NCBI RefSeq assembly: GCF_026340655.1 | Contig: NZ_JAPEOZ010000001.1 | Coordinates: 3,224,001-3,288,000, forward strand | Source of the DNA: Streptomyces sp. NBC_01275 | GTDB lineage: Bacteria > Actinomycetota > Actinomycetes > Streptomycetales > Streptomycetaceae | Direction: 5' to 3' | DNA length: 64,000 nucleotides | Shown: in pieces, positions 47,601 to 55,317 of the stretch | Layout: each line of letters begins with the position of its first letter | Numbering within the stretch: the first letter of the stretch is position 1 | Made by a program: the position numbers and the translations under genes | Notes under the pieces: model-generated | What the model saw: the letters and a program-made list of their open reading frames with translations, nothing else | Databases searched by the model: none | What the model was told of the DNA's origin: nothing

Positions 47601-48646
47601 CAGCACTGGTCGCCGTTGGCCTTGTCCTGCCCGTCCTTGGCGCAGGCCTTGTAGCGGCGCTCGATGTATCCGGGCTCGTAGCCGAAGCCCTGGCCGGCCC
47701 AGGAGCCCTGGGAGTTGGTGGCCGCCGTCTGGCCGTCGACGGACTGCGAGCTGTAGCCGAGGCTGACCGAAGGGGCGAGACCGCCGGGGACCGGCGGGGT
47801 CCGCATCGGGTACGACCAGTTGAAGGCGCCGGAGGAGTTGGAGACGCTCCACTCCGAGGAGGCCTGGAGCGAGGTGGCCTTGTAGTCGCCCTGGTCGCCG
47901 GAGCTGCCGGCGGTGGCGGCGAGGAGGGTGACGCCGGTGGCGCCGGACGCCGTCCTCAGCGTCTGGGTGGTGACGCCGGTCAGGTCGGGGGCCGCGTCGA
48001 ACGTGGTCGTGAGGGTCCGAGCCGCTGCCGAGTTGGTGCTCTTCAGCTCACTCGGGGTGGAGCACTCCTTCTTCTGCGGGGTGGTGAGCAGGCACTCCGG
48101 GTACTGCACGAAGCGCAGCCGGGAGCCGTAGCCGCCGCCGTACGCGTCCTCGAAGCCGGAGTAGTCGAGCTGGACCCTGGCCTTGCCCGCCGTGTCCACG
48201 CCGTCGGTGCGGGCCACCTTCAGGAGCACGCCGTCCACGCCCGCGGCGAGCGCCTTCCTGTGGTCGACGACCTCGACGGCCAGTTCGCCGGGGCCGGTCG
48301 TGGTGGGAGCGGCCGCCTTCAGGGGCAGGCCCTTGACCTTCGCGAGCTTCGGGGAGACCGCCGTCTCGGCACGGCCCGCCTTCGGCCAGGTCACCTTCGC
48401 GGGGTCGGTGACCACGGCGGCGTCGACCGGGTTCTTCCTCGGCTTCTCGGCCTTCGCGTTCGTGCCGTGTGCCGGACCTCGGTCCTGCTGCAGTTCGGGC
48501 AGGTCGAGGTCCTTGGCCTCGGCCAGGGGCGCGTACTGCGGCAGCAGACCGATCGCTACGGCGATGCCTACGGCGGCCGCCGTTCTGCGCCGTGCGGTGC
48601 GGTTCCAGAGCGCCGAACGGGCGCGGAACCACGAGGGCGTGGACAT
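41687..48646 (-). CDS. Secreted RHS-repeat polymorphic toxin with Hint domain and C-terminal toxin
   Basis: 2319 residues from ATG 48646 (GGGAG 5 nt upstream). A signal-like N-terminus (TAAAVGIAVAIGLLPQYAPL ... AEA) precedes a long beta-rich region and many YD/RHS repeats (for example YDGLGRLTDVWLPG, YDEFGRVLSTWEGE). The RHS core motif GRFISVDPVIDYSDPQQMNG begins near 1862. A helical linker follows, then a Hint protease-like domain from Cys2069 (CNSFVPKTKVLMADGS) to VLVHNC at about 2217, and a 102-residue toxin tip rich in His/Asn (DFTDHGRPQNHDNPHQHPW) that I recognise as like polymorphic toxin type 24. RHS cages carry the tip to neighbouring cells; Hint probably releases it. Confidence 0.92.
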   Translation of the reverse strand: MSTPSWFRARSALWNRTARRRTAAAVGIAVAIGLLPQYAPLAEAKDLDLPELQQDRGPAHGTNAKAEKPRKNPVDAAVVTDPAKVTWPKAGRAETAVSPKLAKVKGLPLKAAAPTTTGPGELAVEVVDHRKALAAGVDGVLLKVARTDGVDTAGKARVQLDYSGFEDAYGGGYGSRLRFVQYPECLLTTPQKKECSTPSELKSTNSAAARTLTTTFDAAPDLTGVTTQTLRTASGATGVTLLAATAGSSGDQGDYKATSLQASSEWSVSNSSGAFNWSYPMRTPPVPGGLAPSVSLGYSSQSVDGQTAATNSQGSWAGQGFGYEPGYIERRYKACAKDGQDKANGDQCWAYDNATVTLAGGTSGEIVKDDATGKWRISSDDDAKVEKLTGTTNGDDDGEYWRLTTTDGTEYYFGLDRLPGWRSDDPATTGTTDPDPTTDSAWTVPVYGDDSGEPCHASTFDASYCNQAWRWNLSYVKDTHGNVMSYYYGKETNYYSQNLKYTENGKPYVRGGYLKRADYGQRDGAVYTTVAPARVVFTTDERCVAAAADCEPGDLTDATATRWPDVPWDQNCAAGTKCASQNSPTFWTRKKLASVTTQIRSGTGYSDVDHWKLTHVFTDNGDGSKSLWLQNIDHEGRVGTATSMPDVELLGNQFPNRVDVAGDNIQAMNRFRLVGVQNESGGQLSVDYAAADCTASALPKEGESAKRCYPVKWNPPGVEEPITDWFHKYVVSSVTQTDLVGGTPDMTTSYDYLGDAGWRKTRPDGITESKYLTWGDWRGYAKVRVRASEGGVVAADNTRTEHTFFRGLDGDETPSGAKRTETLKDSAGATYTDADHLSGFELETTTYNGSFSADAIVSKSISTPWTQVTGSRKQDWGTDESRYLRSQTTAGYTALEGHTAQSPKWRVTKSTNTFDPATGRPTKVDDFGVDGDATDNQCTLTSYADNADKHLLAFPYRVRTTATTCSDEANHDKETLSDDLTFYDGQPLGTGPTKGDTTKVQRLASLTAANAPVYETITDLATTDFDAYGRPKTVKDAAGTATTITYTDTNGLATKKVETNKRGWETVTEYNPAWGTPTAQTDPNLRRTDLAYDGLGRLTDVWLPGVSKASSASSIKYAYQVRQDAPSVVTTQKTQVGGAYGTPEYTLYDGSLRPFQVQTEGPNSGRMIADTFYDGLGRVVKSNTDYYTTGAPGATPFAVRNGDTNAQNLTEYDGAGRKTADVYAVAGDEQWRTTYAYGGDRVHTDPPNGQAPTTTITNGRDQTVEMRQYKGASPLPTGTSADYVSTKYTYNKAGLLDTVKDDKGNLWSYGYDKRGRKTTAQDPDAGYTKYDYDILDRLTATTQQASATDTQGKKVSTSYDEFGRVLSTWEGEPTTGKQLTAQTYDTIAKGEAYGSYTYVNGSVYAASLVTELGTNYEPLTTRYSVSKTAEPELGGTYDYKTTYDVDGSVLTSSIPAAGGLSAEKLFPKYDALQRQTELRSVYGSTDYTYVDKAEYSTTSQLRRLLLTSKAESAKTTELGFEYERGTDRPTHSFVKTNDSASVVSDARYTYDQVGNVTSIADSPAGGQADTQCFRYDWQRRLTDAWTSSTTPDSAIGTGTTNAACTAAPTAGAVGGPAPYWNSYEFDDVTGNRRTETTHGYGSAPTPDVTRSYLYGDADQDGTAGETGDGGPHALTKVETLTPASGGNPEVKSQDTYKYDSAGNTTERVLNGDTQTLAWNSQNKLTKVTGAKTTNYVYDASGQRLLRNVGGEKTLYLPGMELSLNPTTKAVTATRYYTFGGSTVAMRTAGGVQFLAGDQHGTAEIAVDATTGSVTRRRMDPYGEERGSDGKTWVNDKGFLGKTVDESTGLVNVGAREYDRSIGRFISVDPVIDYSDPQQMNGYVYANGNPVTSSDASGLFCDGCSANNPDTVWTADNGPGCTTEGCYDHSGKLLYQTNGQTPAEAKAADERAKAAKAKQRAADIARELADIAMDELGITDALDCFTTGNLGACGATAFNVASSFAGGLAGKLAKKYGLPWKWKKAAALAKRIWGLVKKLGKSVKDWFKFEKSAKKAEEAAEAAAEAGATCNSFVPKTKVLMADGSQKSIEDIDIGDRVIATDPETGKTEVQTVTAEIKGTGAKHLVKVTIDTDRDKGSKTASVTATDGHPFWVPELGEWIDATDLKSGQWLRTSAGTLVQITAVQRWTQQSTVHNLTVSDLHTYYVLAGGTAVLVHNCNTPRGFPDRELPRDSRTGEPAPDPAAAGYPHTQLGVKGSRRNPPYAQAREFDADGKPVRDVDFTDHGRPQNHDNPHQHPWNENATGGTRSRGGAEPLDWGDQ

Positions 48647-48823
48647 GACTACTCCCGTGGAAGAAGGAGGAAGAAGGAGAAGGAGAAGGTGACGGCCGTG
48701 GGCGAGGCTTCAGAGGTAGCGGCTGACGAGACTTCAGAGGGAGCGGCTGACGAAGCTTCGGGGGAGGCGGCGGAGCAGGTGCTCGTGCTCCGCCGCCTCG
48801 ACCGCTGTCCTGCTGGGCGGCGG
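48647..48823. other. Repeat- and hairpin-bearing gap before the RHS gene
   Basis: 178-bp gap inside the toxin operon. It holds a 14-bp perfect hairpin (48764-48777 with 48786-48799), two adjacent imperfect ~23-bp repeats (AGCGGCTGACGA...CTTC, about 48718-48760), and a purine-only stretch of about 30 bp next to the RHS start. The hairpin may reduce RHS expression relative to its partners. Confidence 0.65.
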
Positions 48824-51800
48824 CTACGTGGCGTCACCGACGCCGGCGGCGATCCGCACGGCTCGGTACTGGTCGACCACGCCCTGGTAGGCGCTGACCT
48901 CGTCGAGGGCGCCGGAGAAGTAGTCGCTGCCCGTGGCGCCGGTCAGGGACCGGCCCACCTGGATGCTGACGCGGGAGAGATCCCAGGTGTTGGGCCACAG
49001 GGTCTCGACCCCGCTCACCTGACCGTTGACGTACAGCTTCACCTCGCCGAAGACGGCGTCGTAGGCCAACGTCAGATGGTCGCCCGAGTTCTCCGAGCTC
49101 GGCGTCGGCATCGACGGCGGGCCCTCAGGAGTGACGGGCGTCGCGTCGCCGGCGTCCCGGTCGGTCACGGTCAGCTGCCAGCGCTTCGTGGCCTGTGAGT
49201 AACGGACCACCGCCGCCTGGCCGTTCGCGCCGGACAGGGCGAACACCGTCTGGTCCTTGCCCGGATCAGCCGAGGCCAGCCGGGCTCGCGCCGCGACCGC
49301 GAAGCTTCCCTGGGCCGCGACCAGCCCGGAACCCCGCTCGGCGAAGCCGCTCGTGCCGTCCAGCTGGAGATGTCCGTCGCCCCACAGGGGCGCGGCGGGA
49401 ACGGTCGTGCAGGTCGGGTCGAGCTCGTCGCAGACGGTGTCCGCCACGCGGTAGACGGAGGCGCCACCGGACAGCGCGAGTCCTTCCCCGCCGTCCGTCT
49501 CGGGCGAGACCCCGTTCGCCTCCTCGTCGAGCGGCCAGTATCCGACCTGCTCCGGGTCGGACTCGCTGACGGTCGCCAGTTCGGACGCGGTCAGGAGTCG
49601 GTCGTACATCCGGACGGCGGACAGCGATCCCTTCAGGTGGTTCGTGTAGCCCGACAGCGCGAGGGACCTGCCCATCTGAAGCCCGCCGGCAGCGCCCCAC
49701 GACGTACGGCGCTGCACCGGCGCGGCCGCGGCCTTGTCCCCCTTGTACAGGGTCATGGTGCGCTGGTCGGCGTCGTAGACGGCGGCCAGGTGGACCCAGA
49801 GGTTGGCGACCGCCTTCGTGTCGTCCAGCACCCGCCACTCGCCGAGCGAGTCCATGCCCGAGTCGGGGAAGCGGAACTCCCACTTCTGGGTGGTTCCGTC
49901 GTAGCCCAGCACGAAGCCGGGCTCGGCCGTGCCGTCCTGGCTGACCAACGTCATGTCCCGGGTGGGGAGTTCGGGGAGGTAGGCCCAGAGCGAGACCGAG
50001 AAGGACTTGGCCGTGTCCACGATCGGGGTGGACGTGGACAGATACGCATTCTGCGAGCCGTTGAAGGAGGTCGCGACCTTGCTCTTCTTGTCGCCCAGGT
50101 TCGTCGCGCCGAAGGTGACTCCGGCGCCCTTCGCCGCCGAGGGGTCGCCCGCTCGTCCCGCCGCCGCCGTGGCGGTCGCCGGATCGTCCAGCTTCCATGC
50201 GGCTGCCGGCGCCCGCCCGTCAGTGACGACGAAGCTGTGTCCGGCGGGGGTCACCGCGGACTTGCCGGCCGCGTCGACCGCCGTGACCGTCAGGGTCTGC
50301 GTGCCCGAGCCCGTCGGCGCCCACCGCAGCGTTCCCGGCCGGCCCGTACCCGTCTGCGCGGGAACGGATCCGTTGGTGCCGTCCTGGAACTCGTAGCGGT
50401 AGGACACGACGTCGGTCGAGGTCGACTTGAACGTGAAGGTCCCGTAGTCGCCGACTCCCGGATGGGGAGCGTCGTCGTCCGGGTATTCCGTCGAGGTCAC
50501 GGTCGGCGCCGCGGGCTTCGTCCTGTCGAGGATGAACTCGCAGGCCTGCGGGGGCGGGCTGCTCCAGGGCCCCCATCCCTGACCGTCGCTGCCCCGCACC
50601 TGCCAGGCGTAGACGACGTTCTCCAACAGCGTGTAGGCCCCGGGATTGTCGGGATTCCCCGTGACCCCGGCCTTCGCGGAGAACTTCGCCATTCCGGTCT
50701 GGCTGTTGGACGAATCGGAGTACGTGCTCTTCGGAGCCGTCACGAACGACGGCACCTGGATCCACTTCGCGGTCGCGGAGTCGTACCGCGTCAGGACGAA
50801 CTCGGCGCGCAGCGTCTCGGCCTTGCCTGCGACGTCGTTGTGGTCGTAGTCCCGGATGACCGCGGTCATGGTCGGCGGAGTGTCCACATACGGACGGCCC
50901 GTCCCGGTCACGCACTTACCGCCGGGCGAGATGCTCATCTCGGCCTTGGACGGCTGCGGAGGCAGACGGTTGTACTTCACTTCCAGCTGACCGTTGCCGC
51001 AGAAGCGGTTCCAGTAGGCGTAGCTGTCCTCGTTGGAGGCCGCCAGCCGGAACGTGGTCGTGGCCCAGCTGCTGTCCGCGGCCTGCTGCACCGTGGACTT
51101 CACGTCGAAGCGGAGGTTCTGGTTGGTCGCCGTGCAGGAGCCGGCCCTGGCGGTCGTGGACGCGCTGGTGATCGTCTTCTTGACCGAGGGCTGGTTGCCC
51201 CAGTTCGTCGCGGAGCTGATCGCGGCCGCGCCGGTGCTGTTGACCCGGGACAGGACGACCGGGCGCGCGGTGCCGTTGTAGGCGTTCGCGAGGGTGATCG
51301 CGAAGTCGGCGTCGATGATGTCCTTGCCGGCCAGTGTCCCGGTCGGAATCGCGTAGAACTGGCGCTTCAAGTCGTCGGCAGTCTGGCTCGCACACAGCGC
51401 GGAGACGTCCCGCGGGCAGACGCCGACGCCTTCGTGGTCCGAGAACTTCCAGAACTCCGCGCTGGAGAAGTACGACGAGACCATCGTCCACCCGGAGCGG
51501 GTGTACGTCTTGGTCACCGGGTCGATGTACACCGGGTACGTCGCCGACTCCAGCAGCTTCCTGTCCGGGGTGAGCACCATCGCGCCCTTGCGGAAGCCCA
51601 GCTTCACCGGGGAGACACGGGATCCTTCGCCCGGCCCCTCCCTGAGGTCCTCGCCACGGCCGCGGACCGGATCGGCCTTGCCCCCGCCCGCGCTCAAGCT
51701 GCTTTGTGTGCCGCTGCTCTGTGTGGCGCTGCTCTGTGTGCCGCTGCTCTGTGTGGCGCTGCTCTGTGTGGCGCTGCTCTGTGTGCCCGAGGCCGCCCCG

Positions 51801-52564
51801 GCCGAGTCCCACATCTGAGGCTGCGCGGCCTCGAACACCGGCCCGTCCGCGCCCTCGTCCACGGCGACGAGACCGCCGCCCTCCTGGGTACGGACCTCCA
51901 CTCCCCGGGTCGTGACGGGCAGGTCGATCTCGGCCAGCTGCGGATTCCTAGCCGCCTGCGCGGTCTTGACCACGAGGAGGTGGGAGAAGCCGTCCGTGTC
52001 CGCGGTGACCGTCAGATCCACTCCGGGGAGCACGTCGGCGTAGGTCGCCGTGCTGCCCTCGACCTTCGGCTCGGGGAGCACACCGGGCCCCGGCCAGCTC
52101 AGGGACATCTGCTTGCCGGCCCGGTCCAGGGTCGCGAACGGTCCCTTGCCGCCGTCCGAGAACGCCATGTCGGCGGTGGACGCCCTGGGGGTCCACGACC
52201 CGTTGGGCGACTGGACGAGCGTGGTGTCGAGCGACGCCCACGTGCCGTTCTTGAACGTCCGTACGGGCTGCACGTACTCCCGGAGCGTGAACGTGCCGTC
52301 GGGGTTGGCCAGCGTCTCGCTGCGCTCGGTGCGCAGGTTGACCGCCTCCACCTGTTTCCCGGCCGCGGCGGCCTCCGCCTGGGCCAATTCCTCCGAGAGG
52401 GCCTTGCCGTCGCTGGTCGCCTCGGCCGAGGCGGCGGCCGCCTCCTTGACGGACGTCGGCCCGCTCGCGGGCACCCCCACCAGTCCTGCTGTGAACACGG
52501 CCCCTGCCGTCACGGTCACGACCGCCCCGCGCGCCAGATTCCGGCGTCGCTGGAAAGCGAACAC
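48824..52564 (-). CDS. Secreted LamG-domain protein, partner of the RHS toxin
   Basis: 1246 residues from GTG 52564, chosen because GGGGAG lies 7 nt upstream; an ATG ten codons earlier (52594) lacks a site. Signal peptide (FQRRRNLARGAVVTVTAGAV ... GVPASG). The N-half (TLREYVQPVRTFKNGTWASL) is a cell-surface module seen in Streptomyces RHS partners. A (G/A)TQSS repeat sits at about residues 257-286, a DNRLRE-like stretch follows, and two LamG/concanavalin-like domains (AKSFSVSLWAYLPELPTRDM; AQGSFAVAARARLASADPGK) fill the C-half. LamG folds bind sugars or surface proteins, so it may help attachment or delivery. Confidence 0.85.
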   Translation of the reverse strand: MFAFQRRRNLARGAVVTVTAGAVFTAGLVGVPASGPTSVKEAAAASAEATSDGKALSEELAQAEAAAAGKQVEAVNLRTERSETLANPDGTFTLREYVQPVRTFKNGTWASLDTTLVQSPNGSWTPRASTADMAFSDGGKGPFATLDRAGKQMSLSWPGPGVLPEPKVEGSTATYADVLPGVDLTVTADTDGFSHLLVVKTAQAARNPQLAEIDLPVTTRGVEVRTQEGGGLVAVDEGADGPVFEAAQPQMWDSAGAASGTQSSATQSSATQSSGTQSSATQSSGTQSSLSAGGGKADPVRGRGEDLREGPGEGSRVSPVKLGFRKGAMVLTPDRKLLESATYPVYIDPVTKTYTRSGWTMVSSYFSSAEFWKFSDHEGVGVCPRDVSALCASQTADDLKRQFYAIPTGTLAGKDIIDADFAITLANAYNGTARPVVLSRVNSTGAAAISSATNWGNQPSVKKTITSASTTARAGSCTATNQNLRFDVKSTVQQAADSSWATTTFRLAASNEDSYAYWNRFCGNGQLEVKYNRLPPQPSKAEMSISPGGKCVTGTGRPYVDTPPTMTAVIRDYDHNDVAGKAETLRAEFVLTRYDSATAKWIQVPSFVTAPKSTYSDSSNSQTGMAKFSAKAGVTGNPDNPGAYTLLENVVYAWQVRGSDGQGWGPWSSPPPQACEFILDRTKPAAPTVTSTEYPDDDAPHPGVGDYGTFTFKSTSTDVVSYRYEFQDGTNGSVPAQTGTGRPGTLRWAPTGSGTQTLTVTAVDAAGKSAVTPAGHSFVVTDGRAPAAAWKLDDPATATAAAGRAGDPSAAKGAGVTFGATNLGDKKSKVATSFNGSQNAYLSTSTPIVDTAKSFSVSLWAYLPELPTRDMTLVSQDGTAEPGFVLGYDGTTQKWEFRFPDSGMDSLGEWRVLDDTKAVANLWVHLAAVYDADQRTMTLYKGDKAAAAPVQRRTSWGAAGGLQMGRSLALSGYTNHLKGSLSAVRMYDRLLTASELATVSESDPEQVGYWPLDEEANGVSPETDGGEGLALSGGASVYRVADTVCDELDPTCTTVPAAPLWGDGHLQLDGTSGFAERGSGLVAAQGSFAVAARARLASADPGKDQTVFALSGANGQAAVVRYSQATKRWQLTVTDRDAGDATPVTPEGPPSMPTPSSENSGDHLTLAYDAVFGEVKLYVNGQVSGVETLWPNTWDLSRVSIQVGRSLTGATGSDYFSGALDEVSAYQGVVDQYRAVRIAAGVGDAT
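51698..51787. repeat. Six tandem 15-bp repeats coding (G/A)TQSS
   Basis: Six consecutive units GCTGCTCTGTGTG(C/G)C, alternating at one base, so the minus strand reads GTQSS or ATQSS. In-frame period means copy changes keep the LamG gene open. Confidence 0.88.
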
Positions 52565-52630
52565 CTTCGAACTCCCCACCCTTGGTCTTCTCATCGACTC
52601 GTCGACTTGCTGTCCCGGCCCGTCATCGCG

Positions 52631-54166
52631 TCAGCGGACCGTCGCGCCGAAGGCAGCCGCCCCCGCTGCCGGGATCCCGCCCTCACCGGGCTTCCATGTC
52701 TGTGTCGGCGCGCTTCCTGTGGCCGCGTTCCAGGGGAAGCCGTGCACCGCACGCCCCGCCGCCGGTCCATAAGGGAGCCCCACGTACAGCAGCGACGGAC
52801 TGGCTCCGAGGCTGATGCCCGCGTACGTTCGAGCCGCCGGTCCGGAGGGGATGCCGTTGCCGGGCTCGATCCACGAGTCCGCGGCGCCGGGCGCCCCGAG
52901 CAGCGAGAAGAGCTGGACCCCGCCCGCCTCGGGCGCGTCCGCCGACGACTCCTCGCCGGGCACGCCCACGGCGAGGCGCATGGTGGTCGCCGTGCTCACC
53001 ACATTGGTGGCGGTGTTCGCGGCTGCCAGACGCTGGCCGAAGTAGTCGCCGGGTTCGGCGTCGCCGTCTACGCCTTCTACGTTCTGGTCGATCCGGTTGA
53101 GCTGTACGACCGTGCCGTCGGCCTTGACGTGGTAGACGTGCACCGCTCCTGCGTCGGCGACGTTCTCCACGTCCTCCCCCGGCACGCCCACGGCGAGGAT
53201 CGCGTCGGTGAAGGTGGCGGCTCCCGACGGGCGGTAGGGAGCCAGCGCGAGGGCGGCGCCGTACTGGTCGTCCGCCTCTCCGGGGTCACCCGACACCGTG
53301 ACGTCCTGTCTGAGGCCGAAGAACTGGTCGGGGATGCCGTCCGTGTTGATCGACGGCCGGAACACATGCACACCACCGGCGAAGGCGGTCGTTCCGGTGC
53401 TCTCGCCCGGTACACCGACCGCGAAGAACCGGTCCGTACCGGCGATCGAGGCGCCGAACCGGTCGTACGGCTCGGCGTCCTCCCACATCCCGACCTTGTC
53501 CTGGGTCACGTTCACCGCGTTGTAGGCGGTCCCGTAGACATAGCCGAGCATGCCCATGTCCACGCCAGGGGTGCCGTCCTCCCCCGGAATGCCGATCGCC
53601 AGGTAGGGGTGACCGGTCGTCGACGTGCCGGCGCCCAGCGCATAGCCGAACCAGTCATCGGCCTCTGGAGCATCGACCAGCGGCTGTGTCGCGCCCTGAA
53701 CGAAGTCCTTGCTGGGGAGCTCCGACCCGACAGCACTGGTGGAGCCGAAGATCACTTGCACATAGCCCGCGTCCTTGACTGTGCCGACGTCCTCGTAAGG
53801 GATGCCGACGGCCAGGTCGCTGCAGCCGTCCTTGTCGGCGTCGTACACCGCCAGCGAGAAGCCGAAGCGGTCCCCGGCCTCTGGCGCGTCGCCCACGTTC
53901 GTCGTGTCCTGGGAGATCTCGACGACTCCCTTGCCGCCGCCCAGCACGATGTGGACCAGCCCGGCCCGTTCCTTGCCCGACACGGTGGCGTCGGGGTCGG
54001 CGACAGCGGTGTCCCGGACCCCGTCACCGTTGAAGTCGGACGGCGTCCCGGCCGTGCAGGCGACCGCCGCCGCTGCCTGGCTGCCGCCCGCCCCAAGTCC
54101 CAGCCCCAGCAACGCCGTTGCCAATGCCCCGGCCGCACCGCGCCGCCAAGCCCTCTTCGCCGGCAT
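52631..54166 (-). CDS. Secreted FG-GAP (integrin-like propeller) repeat protein
   Basis: 511 residues from ATG 54166 with GGGGGAGGGG upstream. Signal peptide (RRGAAGALATALLGLGLGAG ... SQAAAA). Five or more FG-GAP repeats with the calcium-type pattern: SDLAVGIPYEDVG, LAIGIPGEDGT, FAVGVPGESTG, LAVGVPGEDVE and LAVGVPGEESS, each followed by a surface-style AG(G/A)V strand. The first is DFNGDGVRDTAVADPD, an EF-like loop. Such proteins fold as a seven-bladed propeller. First gene of the toxin operon, 66 bp before the LamG start; by analogy with the beta-propeller of TcB/SpvB proteins it may cap or support the RHS cage. Confidence 0.87.
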   Translation of the reverse strand: MPAKRAWRRGAAGALATALLGLGLGAGGSQAAAAVACTAGTPSDFNGDGVRDTAVADPDATVSGKERAGLVHIVLGGGKGVVEISQDTTNVGDAPEAGDRFGFSLAVYDADKDGCSDLAVGIPYEDVGTVKDAGYVQVIFGSTSAVGSELPSKDFVQGATQPLVDAPEADDWFGYALGAGTSTTGHPYLAIGIPGEDGTPGVDMGMLGYVYGTAYNAVNVTQDKVGMWEDAEPYDRFGASIAGTDRFFAVGVPGESTGTTAFAGGVHVFRPSINTDGIPDQFFGLRQDVTVSGDPGEADDQYGAALALAPYRPSGAATFTDAILAVGVPGEDVENVADAGAVHVYHVKADGTVVQLNRIDQNVEGVDGDAEPGDYFGQRLAAANTATNVVSTATTMRLAVGVPGEESSADAPEAGGVQLFSLLGAPGAADSWIEPGNGIPSGPAARTYAGISLGASPSLLYVGLPYGPAAGRAVHGFPWNAATGSAPTQTWKPGEGGIPAAGAAAFGATVR

Positions 54167-54532
54167 GGGTTCCCCTCCCCCTTGGTTCGTCACTTGCGCA
54201 TCCCGCCCGCTTTGCCATGCCCCTGACATCGCAAAACTCCAGCCCGCCCCCGCGAGCCCGCTTTCTCCGCCCCCACCACCGGAGGCTCACGTAAAGGCGA
54301 GCTAAAGAAAGTCAAGAGATCATCTCTGCGCATGGCGTGCACATGCAACACACTTTTCAGCCCCGCAAGGTGACAACACGCACAGCAATCACACGCGTTT
54401 CCCCAAGGAACATCATGGGTAAAGTCACGCCCCGCCAGCGGTGCCCCTCACGGCCCCACATGGCCCCTCACTGCCTCCCGCCCCTCGGCCCGTATGCTCG
54501 CCGCACCAAGCCAGACACCGGAAGGCGAAGAA
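54167..54532. other. Divergent intergenic region (366 bp) between the toxin operon and the acetyltransferase
   Basis: No gene or RNA seen. The middle (54290-54420) is relatively A/T-rich, with stretches such as GCTAAAGAAAGTCAAGAGAT and GGGTAAAGTCACG, and probably holds promoters for both sides. No repeats or clear operators. Confidence 0.6.
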
Positions 54533-55135
54533 GTGAACTACAGGGTCCAGCCCAGTGCGCAGGTCGACGAGAGCGCCGAGATCGGCGCCGGCAGCAGCGT
54601 CTGGGACCTCGCGCAGATCCGTGAGGGCGCTCGCCTCGGCGAGGGCTGCGTGGTCGGCCGGGGTGCGTACGTCGGCTCGGGCGTCCGCATGGGCGACAAC
54701 TGCAAGCTGCAGAACTACGCGCTTGTATACGAACCCGCCGAACTCGGCGACGGCGTCTTCATCGGCCCCGCCGTGGTCCTCACCAACGACCACAACCCGC
54801 GCTCCGTGGACCCCGACGGCAAGCAGAAGCGCGGCGGGGACTGGGAGGCGGTCGGCGTGAAGATCGCCGACGGCGCGTCGATCGGAGCCCGCGCCGTGTG
54901 CGTCGCGCCGATCACCATCGGGCGCTGGTCGATGGTCGCCGCCGGCGCCGTCGTCACCAAGGACGTCCCCGACTTCGCCCTCGTCGTGGGCGTCCCCGCC
55001 CGCCGGATCGGCTGGGTCGGCCGCGCCGGCGTCCGCCTCGTCGAGCGCGACGGCGAGACCGGCGTGTGGCAGTGCCCGCAGACGGGCGCGGTGTACGAGG
55101 AGAAGAACGGCGCCCTGGTGGAGCGGGACGCCTGA
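54533..55135 (+). CDS. Hexapeptide-repeat N-acetyltransferase (WbpD/WlbB-like)
   Basis: 200 residues from GTG 54533 with GGAAGGCGAAGAA upstream. Left-handed beta-helix repeats throughout (AEIGAGSSVWDLAQIREGAR, GVRMGDNCKLQNYALVYEPA, IGPAVVLTNDHNPRSVDPDG, VAPITIGRWSMVAAGAVVTK). NDHNPR is the motif of UDP-2-acetamido-3-amino-glucuronate 3-N-acetyltransferases. It would complete the diacetamido-uronic acid pathway whose other three enzymes lie at 56768-63414 on the opposite strand. The C-terminal cysteine-containing extension (WQCPQTGAVYEEKNG) is common in the family. Confidence 0.87.
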   Translation: MNYRVQPSAQVDESAEIGAGSSVWDLAQIREGARLGEGCVVGRGAYVGSGVRMGDNCKLQNYALVYEPAELGDGVFIGPAVVLTNDHNPRSVDPDGKQKRGGDWEAVGVKIADGASIGARAVCVAPITIGRWSMVAAGAVVTKDVPDFALVVGVPARRIGWVGRAGVRLVERDGETGVWQCPQTGAVYEEKNGALVERDA

Positions 55136-55317
55136 GCGGCAACGTCAGAAGCGCCTGAGCGGCGCGGTCGGCTCCCCGGACCGGTGTGCCCCGGCACCTG
55201 CCCCGGGGCCTCACGGTGCGCAGCACGTCCCTTGGAGCGCTGCCGTCACACCATCACCATCGGACAGCCCGCCCGAGCGTCAAGCCGCCATTGCACCGCT
55301 GAGCCGCTCCCGCCTCC

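Noticed and set aside
51698..51787. CRISPR-like array
   Set aside because: The units are adjacent 15-mers without spacers and stay in frame with the LamG gene; no cas genes nearby. No CRISPR array was seen anywhere in the window.
49370..54226. A 1618-codon plus-strand frame across the LamG and FG-GAP genes
   Set aside because: Antisense shadow: Arg/Gly/Val-rich with no motif, while the minus strand shows signal peptides and ordered domains.
54337..54624. Small plus-strand gene before the acetyltransferase
   Set aside because: No ribosome site, poor codon pattern and overlap with the real acetyltransferase start.
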